Shown here: piece after piece, positions 32,867 to 44,547 of the stretch
How the letters are laid out: each line of letters begins with the position of its first letter
Numbering within the stretch: position 1 is the first letter of the stretch
Source of the DNA: Siphlonurus alternatus
Taxonomy: Eukaryota > Arthropoda > Insecta > Ephemeroptera > Siphlonuridae
NCBI GenBank assembly: GCA_949825025.1
Contig: OX463781.1
Coordinates: 21,511,630-21,575,629 of the forward strand
DNA: 64,000 nt
Direction: 5' to 3'
Translations under genes and position numbers: made by a program
Notes under the pieces: model-generated
The model's input: the letters and a program-made list of their open reading frames with translations, nothing else
Databases searched by the model: none
Told to the model about the DNA's origin: nothing

Positions 32867-33578
32867 TAAAGGCCTTATGAACCTTTGCACAATATGAAGT
32901 ACATGGTAAGCTTTGCTTTTGTACGATTAGGCTGCATAAAATTTTTTATTTCAGCAGCACAAATATCAGAGATAATAGCCCATGAAAAGGAACTTGTGAC
33001 GTCACTCACGCTCATTCAGCGGTGACAATATAGGGAAATCCCTGCAAAAGATAGGTTCACTCCCGCTGCAACCACGGCCACAATTTGAATTCTGTAATTT
33101 TGAAACTTAACCAGGACAGTCTTGATAGTATTTTTCAAATAGCCTGAAAGATTTTTTTGATGACATTCATACAAACCGAGTTATTGCGGTAGAAAGAGGG
33201 GCGAAAATGTTGTATAGGAAAACAATGTTAAATTTTTGGCTTATCTTGCTACCGCAATAACTCAGTCTGTACACACGCCACCAAATAAATTCTTTCAGTC
33301 TATGTATTTGACAAATACTATCAAAACTGCCCTGGTAAAGTTTCAAAATTCCAGAAGTAGAAATGTGGCGGTGGTTGCAGTGGGAGTGAACATATCTTTT
33401 GCAGGGATTTCTCTATATTGTCGCCGCTGAATGAGCGTGAGTGACGTCACAGGTGCTTCTTCATCAGCTATTATCTCTGATATTTGTGCTACTGAAACAA
33501 AAAAAATATGCAGCCGAATCACACTGAAGCAAAGCTGACCGTGTACTTAATACTGTGAAAAGGTTCATAAGGCCTTTA
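32867..33578. mobile_element. 712-bp palindromic foldback element
   Basis: AAAGGCCTTATGAACCTTT at the left and AAAAGGTTCATAAGGCCTTT at the right are inverted copies. Pairing recurs throughout: GCACAAATATCAGAGATAAT against ATTATCTCTGATATTTGTGC, GTGACGTCACTCACGCTCAT against ATGAGCGTGAGTGACGTCAC, and GTTATTGCGGTAG against CTACCGCAATAAC near the centre at 33215. Each arm carries TGACGTCA. No coding capacity is evident. Confidence 0.88.
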
Positions 33579-34335
33579 TCTTTCGTGGTATACAGTACAG
33601 TATGCTGTATCATATTAAAATGTGCTTTCCCTTACTCCAAAAGTGCTACGGCATGCCATATAGGAATAACACAAGCTTTTCACATACTTTTGTTTGTGTG
33701 TGGCTATACTGTAGCGGTAAAATACGTGAATGCTGCAGAAAACTCAAGATAATTACGTTTGATTTTTCAACAGTAAGCTGTGAAACAAGCCACAAAAAAT
33801 TGAGAGCTGCTATGTGCTACAACATTTTGCAACGTGATTCCATAGCACTTTTAAATTATGTGAAAGTACCGGTATCAAGTTCAATTTTGATTAAGTTCAA
33901 GTCTGCTAGTCAAATATTTCTCTGGAAAAATCAATGGGAAAGTAACTGGACTTGAGGTTTTCATAAAATACTTTATCAAGAAACTTTTATGTTCTTTACT
34001 GTTACAGTATGATATCAATTGATAAATTTATTAATTTATTTAAGTAGAATTACATATTTGTGGTGATGCCTAAAAATAATAATAATAATAAATAAATAAT
34101 AAAAATATTACTGTGTTTCAATAATGGTTTAAAAACTACACTTTAGAAAGAAATGGGGGGGGGGGAAAGGAAAAAAAAATCAGAGTTTACAAAACAAACT
34201 TTTAATGCTCAGTGTATTTCTGTGATATAATATATATTTTTTATGTTGGTGATCTGATGTTAATTGTTTTCATACAATGATATTGATTGTTATAATAACC
34301 AGAGCATGTACTAAAGTGTGATGACTATTTCAGAG

Positions 34336-36887
34336 ATGGACACGACTAGTCTCTTGCTTGGAGCGTGCCACGCTGCTGAGTTGGCTGCTGCGGTGGCAGC
34401 CTCACCTGTCTCAGTGAAGCAGGAACAGCTGTGTGAGGAGGGGAGCGGCTCGAGCAGCTCCGACGACGATGACGACGATGATGAAGAGGAGGAGGAGGAG
34501 GAAGAAGAAGAAGACTCTCAGCAGGAGATTGTCGTCAAGGTGGAGTTTGCTGCCTCCGACGACATCGCACGCTACACAGAGGGAGAGCCGGACATGGGGC
34601 GTTATGTCAAAGGCGAAGAGGGGGAGCTGAGCAGACCACAGCAGCACGGAGTGCCTCACCCTCACTCAAGCAAGATTTCCGCGGACCTTAGAATGAGGCG
34701 TAAGATGCACAAAGCTGCCAGCTTGGTTGGCAAAGGCAGAGACAAAAAGTAAGTGCACTGAAAAAAACAAAACAAAAAATGTAATATTACTATTACATTT
34801 TATATTATACATTACTGGTACAGTATATTGTCAAATGGGAGAAAATTGAAACTTTGTAACACACAGTAATACCGTGTATGTATGGCTTAAAAAAAAAAAA
34901 AGTTCCGTATTTAACTGTTACTCCTAACTTTGAAATTCTAATTAAAATTTAATTTGCTACCCTTCTTAATTTTTGAGATTTTAATATTTGTAACTACTGC
35001 ATGTAAATTAAATGGAGTAAATTAGTGTTAAAATATCACCTATGAAAAGTTCCTTCTGCAGCCTTTTTAATCAACATGCAGTGTGTTATACTATGGGGTA
35101 TGGTGAGTAACATTAATAACAAGGCTGCAGAAGGGAACTTTTCAAAGGTGAGGAGTGTATGTACTGTACATGATACAATACTATGTAGTATATACAGTAT
35201 AATTATAATATATATACAGTACACTATGATAGATCTAAGTTTCCATGTAGATTCAACTGCGCATACCCATCTTTGTTGCATATCCTAGCCAGACATAGAC
35301 GGCGACAGTCTGAGAAGCTGGGCGCCATAGTGTCGGGCATAAACTAAGATTTGAAGATTATTTTGTTATACTGTATATATAATTATATCCTATATACGGC
35401 CTTGTCGCATTGAATGCACCGGTTCTCGTTAGATCACCGAAGTTAAGCAACGTCGAGCGTGGTTAGTACTTGGAGGGGTGACGCTGTAAAAAGTGACACT
35501 GCTGCCATCTACTGGCACACATGCTGTATATACGGCGGCACAATTGATCACGGTGCTGCCATCTCTCGGAATATTTCCGAAGAAAGTGATCCACCCTGTA
35601 AGTTCAAATACTGCAGGCCTCACGATCTGGTAGTCGAGCCCAGAAGAGTGCAGGAAAGGGTTCTGGGAGCCTGGTAAGCCCCAGCTCGATCACAAGATAA
35701 CTCTTACACACAAGGTTAAATACCTTGTATTTAACCACACCCGAAAGGGTAAAATGGCATCAAGGATATTAACTTTATTATTATATTAATTAGAAACTTT
35801 TATCTTTTATTATGAAGAAAATGTCATAAAATAAAGCTGTGGGGGCATACATGACCAAAATGTCCCCAAAATATCAATCAACCAATCAGATAAAGCTGCG
35901 AAAAAAAATTAAATTTGCCATTCTCTTTGATTTTTTTTTTTAAACGGGAGATTAACATTAATGCAGTGTACAATGACAGTGGGACAACGAGTACACGGTG
36001 CACCAGTAGCACTATTCCTGTTCTATGACTAACTCCATATGTGTTTCTCTGTTGTCCACAGAACTCTCCTCAGTGCCATGGGATTAACAGAAGAAGAGGA
36101 AGAAGCTTTCCGTCTTGCAAACAAATCTTGTGTGTGTGAATTCTGTGGTAAAGAGTTTGCAAAAAGTAAATATTTAAACAAACATTTACAACGTCACGTA
36201 GGAGACCGTAACCATAAATGTAACATATGCGATAAATCATTTTACTCACAACACGAACTTAGAATACATCAACGTAAACACACTAAAGAATCTCCATTTC
36301 AATGTGGTGATTGTGGAAAATGTTTTAGACAACATTCAGGTTTATATTTACATAAAACAATACACAGTGGAGAAATGCCGTTTGTTTGTGAAGTATGTAG
36401 TCGTAGGTTTCGTCAAAAAATGGGACTCGTTTGTCATATGCGTCATCACACTGGGGAACGTCCTTATACATGTCTTGAATGTGGACGTGGTTTTAGTTGT
36501 AATCGGTCACTACGAAACCATACAAGGGTTCATACGGGAGAGGTACCAGAGAAAAGATATCTTTGTGACATATGTGGTAAAAGTTATGGCTTTGATAGTT
36601 CTTTACGTAATCATAAACTTACTCATTCTGATGAAAAACCATTTGAATGTGAAGAATGTGGTAAAGGTTTTAAAGATGCTAAAATATTACGTGAACATCT
36701 AAGATGTCACACAGGCGAAAAACCATATCAATGTGCGACATGTGGTAAGACTTTTTCCCACACCGGCACCCTCTACAAGCACAAACAACTTCATAGGGAT
36801 GAACGACCATTTCAGTGTAGTACATGTGGTAAAAGTTATAAACTTAAAGGACACCTTACTGTACATATGAAAAGTCATTTTGAGTAG
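34336..36887 (+). CDS. C2H2 zinc-finger protein with nine fingers and an acidic N-terminus
   Basis: Two exons, 34336-34748 and 36062-36887 (phase 2, GT-AG), give about 413 residues. The start is the ATG at 34336, which has a strong context and lies three bases after a TTTCAG that may be a splice acceptor from a non-coding exon; an in-frame ATG at 34321 would add five residues. Exon 1 encodes an Ala-rich segment, a Ser/Asp/Glu tract and three SUMO-type sites (VKQE, VKVE, VKGE). Exon 2 encodes nine fingers: the first begins CEFCGKEF and the last CSTCGKSY, with HTGERPY- and HTGEKPY-type linkers. It is likely a sequence-specific nuclear transcription factor; the orthologue is not identified. Exon 1 is GC-rich, exon 2 strikingly AT-rich in third codon positions. 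Confidence 0.86.
35037..35150. mobile_element. Hairpin MITE in the zinc-finger gene intron, same family as 14617-14720
   Basis: CACCTATGAAAAGTTCCTTC pairs with GAAGGGAACTTTTCAAAGGTG, with GCAGCCTT against AAGGCTGC further in. The ends match the MITE upstream of exon 3 of 5'-nucleotidase copy 1. Confidence 0.85.
35397..35785 (+). mobile_element. 5S-rRNA-derived SINE, third subfamily, in the zinc-finger gene intron
   Basis: The head is the closest match to 5S rRNA in the window: GAATGCACCGGTTCTCGTTA, GATCACCGAAGTTAAGCAAC, then GTGGTTAGTACTTGGAGGGG. The body differs from the other two full copies. The 3' end (CCCAGCTCGATCACAAGATA, CCACACCCGAAAGGGTAAAA) recurs as a fragment at 41953-42126. Confidence 0.87.
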
Positions 36888-37020
36888 CATAGGGCTAATA
36901 GAGGATTAGTAGTAACTGATACCTCTATTAATTTCAATAACTCGTGGTTTGTAGATTACCAAAATCTAAAGAGTACTTTTCCTCATAATTCATAACTTTA
37001 AAAATTTGTTAAACAGTATC
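36888..37020 (+). other. 3' flank of the zinc-finger gene
   Basis: Short non-coding stretch after the stop codon. No canonical AATAAA was seen before the mobile element begins at 37021. Confidence 0.4.
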
Positions 37021-37754
37021 TTAAGGGTAAGCAGGAGCCATCAAGCCAATGCTAAATGATCGGACGCGTAAAGTGGGTGGAGCCAGGGAGGAGGGGCGAA
37101 AAATCCTCTGCGATGTTAGCGCCATCTATCAAAAAGCTCCTACGCGGGGGGCGGGGCCGACTTTTGCGTTGACGCATATTGAATTGAAGGGAGGGGCATG
37201 CGCAGAGTAGCGAGATGCGCAAAGTTGTTCCTGTCTGTGATTGGTTTAAAATTTCTATTATATGACGTCATCAACATTTCGATTGTGTTTTTCTGCGGGA
37301 TCCTTCTCACAGAGGCGCTGGACGCAACCGACGCCACCAACCGCCACCTTCAAACGCGTCCGGCTTGCGCCTATAAAGTTGCACCCTCCTGGGGTAAGGT
37401 AACAGTCCCGATATTAAAAAAATTCCCACATATGAAAGTTATGAAACATATCTTAAAATGTTCCCTACATCCCGTCTCAGTAGCTAAAATAACAGGTATA
37501 TCAATTGGATCTATTTTTTGCGTAATTAATTTTTAAAGTTGACTAATTTAACATGGAAGTTCCATTTCTGGATGTTAAATTAGTCAACTCTAAAAATTCA
37601 ATGCTGTACTTGAAAACTAGTTTGAATTTATATACAGAACTTAATATTTTGCTACTGATAGAGGATGTGGAGGAGAACATTATTTTTAAGATATGTTTCA
37701 TAATTTTCATGCATTGGAATTTTTTAAACATTGGGCGTGTTACCTTACCCTTAA
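37021..37754. mobile_element. TTAA-flanked element with a nested hairpin (TTAAGGGTAAG ends)
   Basis: It begins TTAAGGGTAAGCAGGAGCC and ends GTTACCTTACCCTTAA. The right half (from about 37395) is a palindrome related to the elements at 39094 and 44193: GGGTAAGGTAACAG against TGTTACCTTACCC, and AGTTGACTAATTTAACATGG near its centre. The left part is unusually GC-rich and holds GATTGGTTT and TGACGTCA at 37263. The left part could instead be separate DNA next to a smaller element. Confidence 0.6.
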
Positions 37755-38615
37755 GGATTAATTTCAGCGGGCTTAGTGAACCACTCTGAAAATTTCAGCA
37801 AACCTTCCTGACACCATAAAATGATTTTCCATGGGGGAAAAAATGTAGATCAAATTCGGTGAAATTTTCGAGATACGTGTATTCAGCCATGGAAATTAGC
37901 ATTGTTTTAAATGGGGACTGCTGTGACTTTTAGTCGAATCAGTATCATCAGTAAGGAAAAAATTATTTACTCAAAATCCACACCGAATTTGTTAATTTGT
38001 TGTTTTTTTACATCAGCAAACCAACAGTTATTTTGTCCTTTATTTTGTGGACTTAAATATTTTCAGTTTATCATCAGAAAATATTGAGTAATGGCCGCCG
38101 CGGTGACATTAATCCTTAAAATAAACTATAAAATAAAATTGATATTTATTGGCACTGCTACATCGATATCATTTCATATATATTTTCTGTTATTTACTGT
38201 TTCACGATCAAATTTTAAGGAATATTAGCTAATTTTAGAGAAAAGTGATAGTAAATCAAAGAGTCTTAACTCAAAAACAGTTGTGGTTAGTAGAAGTACT
38301 AATCTTGTTTAACCGTAATTGACATGAATGAAGAGAAGTAGTTTCTTTTGTTTTAATAAAAGCCACGAGGATAAAACATCAACAAAGGTTTATTAAACAT
38401 ATTTGAGTGGTTAAGATGGCCGATTTGCAAACCTTTGTTTTTGATAAGACTTGTAGGTTTCCTATTTCTTCTTTTTAAAATCTTGGGCTGCCACATTTAA
38501 AACAAGGTGGTTGCACTTTCCAAAAGAAGATACTTTTCTTATTTAAAAAGATCTCTCTCGGGAATATTAGTTGACTTGTCTTGTTGGACCTTGTTTTAAA
38601 CAAAGCTCATTCATG

Positions 38616-38901
38616 TTGATGGTGATGTGGCAATTCTGACAAACAGCATTTACCGGGATTGCTCAAACTAACGTATAGCAACCTGAGTTGCCAAAAGTCA
38701 AAGCTTTTACCGAGCAGTGTCAAAAAGAAATAACAAGAAATTGGGCTGTAGTTGGGTATTTAATGCACTGTAAACATCATTGCCAGATTTATTCTTTTAG
38801 CCACTGCACAGTAAAAATTGTTAGTTACACTTTGGCAGCTTTGCGTTATTTGCTATTATAATTCTGTTTGAACAATCACAGAATTGCTGCGGCACCATCA
38901 A
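38616..38901. mobile_element. 286-bp TIR MITE, family shared with 55414-55742
   Basis: The ends TTGATGGTGATGTGGCAATTCTG and CAGAATTGCTGCGGCACCATCAA are inverted copies. Internal pairs such as TGCACTGTAAACATCATTGC and GCCACTGCACAG also occur in the related copy in a SCAI intron. Confidence 0.85.
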
Positions 38902-39093
38902 TATTTAGTTGGGACTAGCAGATTTAGAATCAGTCCAAGATTTAAATTACTTTGCAGTATGCTACATATTTCATATCGTGCAGTCTATTGAATTAATTGT
39001 ACCTATTTTTTTCTCTAACAATTTTGTGTTGCTTTTAATTACTCACATATATCTCAGAAAATTGATGCAGCTGACCCCAGTGTTGGTATATTA

Positions 39094-39448
39094 TTAAGGG
39101 TAAGGTAACGCCACCTATGTTAAAAAAAATCCCTCTCACAAAAATTCTGAAAAAAATTTAAAATGTTCTCCTCTACACCCCCTATCAGTAGCTAAAATAT
39201 CAGGTATACAAATACGATCTAGTTTTTGAGTTATGAATTTTTAAAGTTGACCAATTTAACATGGGAGTTTCATTTCTCCATGTAAAAGTAGTCAACTTTA
39301 AAAATTTATAACTCAAAAACTAGATCGTATTTGTATACCTGATATTTTAGGTACTGATAGGGGGTGTAGAGGAGAACATTTTAATTTTTTTTCAGAATTT
39401 TTGTGAGAGGGATTTTTTTTAACATTGGTGGCGTTACCTTACCCTTAA
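39094..39448. mobile_element. 355-bp TTAA-flanked palindromic foldback element
   Basis: It runs from TTAAGGGTAAGGTAACGCC to GGCGTTACCTTACCCTTAA. The arms pair along almost their whole length, including CTAGTTTTTGAGTTATGAAT against ATAACTCAAAAACTAG and CAGGTATACAAATACGATCT against AGATCGTATTTGTATACCTG. The centre is near 39272. A close copy lies at 44193-44547. Confidence 0.93.
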
Positions 39449-41021
39449 TGATATTTCTCAATATAACCAGTTGATTAAGAATGGTAGCTATTAAATTATT
39501 GTTGTTGCGTTTTATTTGGATTTTTTTAAAGTTTTTTTGAAGAAGGTTTAATTTTACGGATGCTAATTTAGCTAAAAGATTTGCTTTGTGCTTAATAATT
39601 TACTCTTACGTTAGACATTTAATTATATTTCACAAACTGACATTAAATAAATATGTATTTGCAATTTCTCCATCACATAAAAACGTAGAAGTTCCTTTAA
39701 AAAGAAAAAAGGGAAAGAAAATAGAACTCTTCTTTTATTTTAAACAAAGATTCTTCAATTTTATAACTAGTATTTTAACAAGCTTTGGCTTGTGCCTACT
39801 TAAAGCATATCAAGTATTTTCATAATCTGCATTAATTTGCAGCATATATTGTTTATTTTATGTGTAATTCTCATGTACATCACTTGGTGAAAAATTCAGT
39901 ATTTGAACTGATTTATATACAGTTGGTCTCAAACAATGATATATTGTTAGCAGTACAGGTCATGAATCAATAATTACTATCTTGTTCAAAGCCTTTCTCT
40001 TGTCGGTAAATTCTGATTTGCTTCAACATTTAATACCATTTAGAATATTTTTTTTATAGATCATATAAGGCTTTAAACATGATTGACATAAGTTTGAACT
40101 ACTATGGGGATATTAATTTGATGTGAAGTCCTAATGTACGCTATACTTTTCACTTGATTGGACTCATTTTCAAACATCTTCCGACTTAAAATCAATAATG
40201 CTGCAAAACATAATAATATTGTATAGAGTAGACATCAAAATTTTATACACAATTACGTTATCCTAATTAATTGAGGAAATATTTTGAAAGTTCACTTGTA
40301 ACTACCACATCCCTTTTGATGGCTGCAAACTCCTAGCCTTTAAGGTGCCAAAAGAAATTGGATTTTAATTATTTTTTAAAAAATAGTTTTCGGATTCTTA
40401 TATAAATACTAAATTCTCCCAACCCTCTCAAAAAGCAATGAATCCAATTAAGCAAAAGTAAAAAACATGAGCAAATATAACTGTATTTAGATGTTCATAA
40501 TTCATTTATCGAAATGTAAAACTTTTTATTAATTTCTGAAGTTAGATCATTAGAGTACATTGTAGTCTTTCATAAATTGTTGATAATGTGTATTATATTG
40601 AGAAAAAGTGTATGCACATAATTGTATATTCATGTATTATATAAAATGCACTTGCTTCCCTTAATTATATAGTTTTAAGTTTATATAGTGATTGTTGAAA
40701 ACAAAGAAAATAATTTAGAGTGTTTTTTTATTATTATTTGATGTGACAACCTCTTTTTTAATGGTTATTTTGGCAGCTTCTGTTAAATAATCTGTTGTTG
40801 CTAAACATTAAACTCTGTGAACTACTAATCACTAATTTGCAATATAATTTGTATTTCCGTGTGATGTCGGCTTCAGTTTGAGCCAATCAGGAGAGATATT
40901 ACAAAATTTCAACTTAAGAAAATATATTATAATACTTTTGAAGCATTACTTAAACCTATACTGAAAATGGAAAAGAATTGTAGTTCTCGTAATGTTTGAT
41001 GGGGATTATTTACGAGAAATT

Positions 41022-41218
41022 CAGTGGCATAGCCAGGAAAAAAAATGAAAATTGAATTGTTCTTTGCCATGTGGGGGGACCATATAAGAAGTGGATAGAG
41101 GAAAGGAGAACCCATCCATCGCCTTTGTATTTTTCCCTGTTACCTGTCAAGTGATTTGGAGTAGGGGAGGGGGGACCAAATTCCAAGAACTCCTCACAAC
41201 AACCTTTCTATGCCACTG
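41022..41218. mobile_element. hAT-like MITE (CAGTGGCATAG ends)
   Basis: CAGTGGCATAGCCAGGA at the left and CTATGCCACTG at the right are inverted. CAGTGGCRTAGC is a common hAT-type terminus. A matching 8-bp target duplication is not obvious, so the edges are approximate. Confidence 0.6.
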
Positions 41219-41952
41219 GTTAATACCATATATTCTTTTCCAAAAAAGTTTTTAAATTGAAGTAATTATTTAATTAATTAGGCAGCAACAATTATAAAAT
41301 TATGCATACTGTTATCAAATCTATCCTTCCCTGTATGTAGTATTTTTTTTATTTGTTTGTAGAATGTAATATAATGAATTTCTGATTAATATATTATTAT
41401 ATAAGTAACCAGTGCAGTGATACAAAAAAAAAAAAGAAAAGAAAAGAAAAAGAAAAACTTAAAAAAAAAGTATTTTAAAAATATTTCCACCTTATATTTA
41501 ACAAAAACTCTTTAAAAAAAAGAGTATAATTAATTAATACATATGTGCTATATAAAAAAAAAATGTTGCATTGTAAATAATTACTACCAAATTAATTTTT
41601 TTTGCGTGTTTCTTGCTAACTATTTTGATCCTATTTACGGTCCCTCCAAGTTTGTGATCGCAACATCTTATTTGAAGCTTCGTCTGACATGTAACTCTTG
41701 GTACTGAACTAGGAGTGCAGAGTCGACTTGTGATATGCACTGCCTCCTCCCTACTCCTAAGCCTTTATTTTCCCTAGCTATTTTAGCTCACAGCAGTCCC
41801 TTCCATTATATATGTAAAGAGTAATTATAAAATAAAGTTAACTATTGAAATTATACACTTTGCTAATTTCCATTAAAATTTTAAGAAACCTCTAATTAAA
41901 AATTATATAACATATAAATAATTTAAATATTATTAATTATAATAGCAAGTTA

Positions 41953-42126
41953 AAATACTGCAGGATGTACAGATCTGGTATTATAGTAGGAGCCAAGAAG
42001 AGTGCAGGAAAGGTTTCTGGGGTCTGGTATAATTAAGCCCCAGCTCGGTCACAAGATAACTCTTACTGATAAGGTTTAACACCTGGCCACACCCGAAAGG
42101 GTAAAAATGGCATAAAGGATATTAAT
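41953..42126 (+). mobile_element. 5'-truncated SINE, 3' part of the third subfamily
   Basis: AAATACTGCAGG, GAAGAGTGCAGGAAAGG, CCCAGCTCGGTCACAAGATA and CCACACCCGAAAGGGTAAAA match the 3' half of the SINE at 35397-35785. The 5S head is missing. Confidence 0.87.
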
Positions 42127-42287
42127 TTTCCTTGAATACTATAAATTATTATATTATTACATTTAATTTGGAATTATTTACATTTTATTTTGATTATATT
42201 TTTTCATGATGAATGTGATAATTATATGTGAAAGAAAATTCAAGGATTTCAAGGCACGATCAGCAATTAATTAGGAAACAATTAATT

Positions 42288-42616
42288 AACGGACAACCTT
42301 CAGGATTTTTTTTTAAATGCGTTTGATTGAGGACGTTGAGTTATGTTGTACTGCCAAATTTTTTTCACATTTTTTTTTTTTTTTTTTTTTCTAACCCTCT
42401 TATAGCACCCTCAAAATTTAGGGAAAAAACGCTGTGACGTCAAATCTTTTCCTATGCTTGCGAATTAATTTGCATAACTGTTTTGCAGTTTAATTTTGAG
42501 TGTTAGACATGCAGTTCGAGGGTTAAAAAAATCTGAAAAAATCTTGACAATGCCGTGCAAACTCAAGGTCCTGTATCGCCAAATATGTAATAAAAAATCA
42601 TGATGATTGTCCATTA
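42288..42616. mobile_element. Degenerate foldback element
   Basis: ACGGACAACCTTCAGGATTT faces AATCATGATGATTGTCCAT, and TCTAACCCTC faces GAGGGTTAAA. An unpaired centre near 42440 carries TGACGTCA. Much more diverged than the other palindromes here. Confidence 0.5.
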
Positions 42617-43031
42617 GGACGTTGTGGTCAATGCATGTTTAATATATAATTATAATGTATAATTTCATGCTTTAGTTTAGGTATATAATTCAGTATATAA
42701 AATATACATTATAGAATGTAAAATATATATACTGTATTATAATATTTAGGAGGTATAATTAGAATTAACAGATACATTAAATTATAACATATTTCTCAAT
42801 GGGATACCTGTAGGTATTTTGTATAATATACATGCAGGATATGAAGTATATAATATATATAGTGATGAATTAATTTTAAGTTTTCCTAATATATATATAT
42901 ATATATATATTATAGTGTACACTATTAAATTATCCTTATGATTATTTTATTTTGAGTTATATAGGACAATTTTGTCACTTTGTGTGGAGTCGTTGCTTAA
43001 TATTTTAATTAACAAGTTCACTCTTTTCCTC

Positions 43032-43161
43032 CAGGTGTGGATCCAGGGAGCCCCCCTCCCCCCAACCAAAATTTTATTTCAAATTTAACATGAGCAATAT
43101 AGGCATTTCTCCCACCCCAAATTTTTTTAACATTCGATCACCTTAAGCTGATCCTCACCTG
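43032..43161. mobile_element. 130-bp MITE with CAGGTG ends
   Basis: CAGGTGTGGATCCAGG at the left faces GCTGATCCTCACCTG at the right, reminiscent of hAT-type CAGGGGCGGATCC termini. Confidence 0.5.
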
Positions 43162-43659
43162 TTTTTCTCTCTCATAAATGTTTTTGTGGTAATTTAAAGC
43201 ATAAATTTAAATATCAATTTGAGATATTATTTGACATGAATTATGATTATTATAGTGATTGCAGCTCAGAATTAATTATTTTGCAGGATAAATAAGGTGC
43301 ATGATATGGTTATTATATATATTATAAGTCACTCACGATATACATGACGCCACAATTAAGTGTTATATATGTCATGAACGCCCTTAACTTAATTAAATTA
43401 TAATATTATATCCTATAAGAACATTGGGGATTTAATATAAAGAAAAGTCTAGTTAAGTACAATTGTGAACTTTATTACAAAGAGCACGTGTTTGCCATAC
43501 AATAAATACGCTCATATGGGTGAATATCACGCTAATGCATGCCATTAATACCATTGCGTGCTTAATTTTGCAATGTAGTATGTATTATATGTATATATAT
43601 TTATATAATAAAAATCACGCATTGAGATTACATAACAGAGTATAAATAATTATATAATG

Positions 43660-44050
43660 ATCGAGCCATACCTGCGAGACATTCATCGATAGTTATCAAA
43701 TTAATCAAAATCTTCTCGAGATGAAGCTAAACGTTTTAAAATACTATAATTTAACCAATTAAAACCAATATTAAAAAAACAGTAACGTCCTAGGAGTGCA
43801 CCTGCGGGGCATACATGGGATACCCCTGGTGTATCTCTGCGAGACACTCAAAGGACGTTTGATCCAAAAGTTCAATATAATTGCGTTATTTTCTTCTGTG
43901 TCCCTTCTACACTATAAGTTAAGCAATTCCTAAAAATTTTAAATTTTAAAAAGCATTAAATTAATATAATATAGCCCACGGGACATTCGCGGGGCATTGC
44001 AAGGACGTTCCGCTGTGTCCCGGGGATACCCATGCGGTCCCTGGGTGCAT
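43660..44050. repeat. Degenerate GC-richer repeat with GGACGTT and GGATACCC motifs
   Basis: The phrases CTGCGAGACATTC, CTGCGAGACACTCAAAGGACGTT, CGCGGGGCATTGCAAGGACGTT, GGGATACCCCTGG and GGGGATACCCATG recur in loosely alternating order in otherwise AT-rich DNA. No frame is open. It resembles the inside of a decayed mobile element or an old tandem array. Confidence 0.45.
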
Positions 44051-44192
44051 ACATTAATTATCAATTTATAAAGAAGCATCTGCTGCAACCAAGATCAAAA
44101 TTAAAATTAAGTTATTTCATGATTTTTTTAATTTTTTATAATAACAATCCAGGCATCAAATGAGCAATAAAACTTTTATGTATAAATAATAA

Positions 44193-44547
44193 TTAAGGGT
44201 AAGGTAACGCCACCAATGTTAAAAAAAATCCCTCACACAAAAATTCTGAAAAAAATTTAAAATGTTCTCCTTTACACCCCCTATCAGTAGCTAAAATATC
44301 AGGTTTACAAATACGATCTAGTTTTTGAGTTATGAATTTTTAAAGTTGACTACTTTAACATGGAGAAATGAAACTCCCATGTTAAATTAGTCAACTTTAA
44401 AAATTCATAACTCAAAAACTAGATCGTATTTGTATACCTGATATTGTAGCTACTGATAGGGGGTGTGGAGGAGAACATTTTAATTTTTTTTCAGAATTTT
44501 TGTGTGAGGGATTTTTTTTAACATTGGTGGCGTTACCTTACCCTTAA
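44193..44547. mobile_element. Second copy of the 355-bp TTAA-flanked palindrome
   Basis: Same ends and nearly the same sequence as 39094-39448, including TTAAGGGTAAGGTAACGCCACC and the mirrored GGTGGCGTTACCTTACCCTTAA. Few differences are visible, so the family has been active recently or is kept homogeneous. Confidence 0.93.

Noticed and set aside
36304..36702. A second open frame within the zinc-finger exon
   Set aside because: An out-of-frame reading of the finger repeats; the C2H2 frame explains the sequence.
37198..37536. A 112-codon ORF after the zinc-finger gene
   Set aside because: It runs from GC-rich DNA into a palindromic mobile element; there is no domain and no splice logic.
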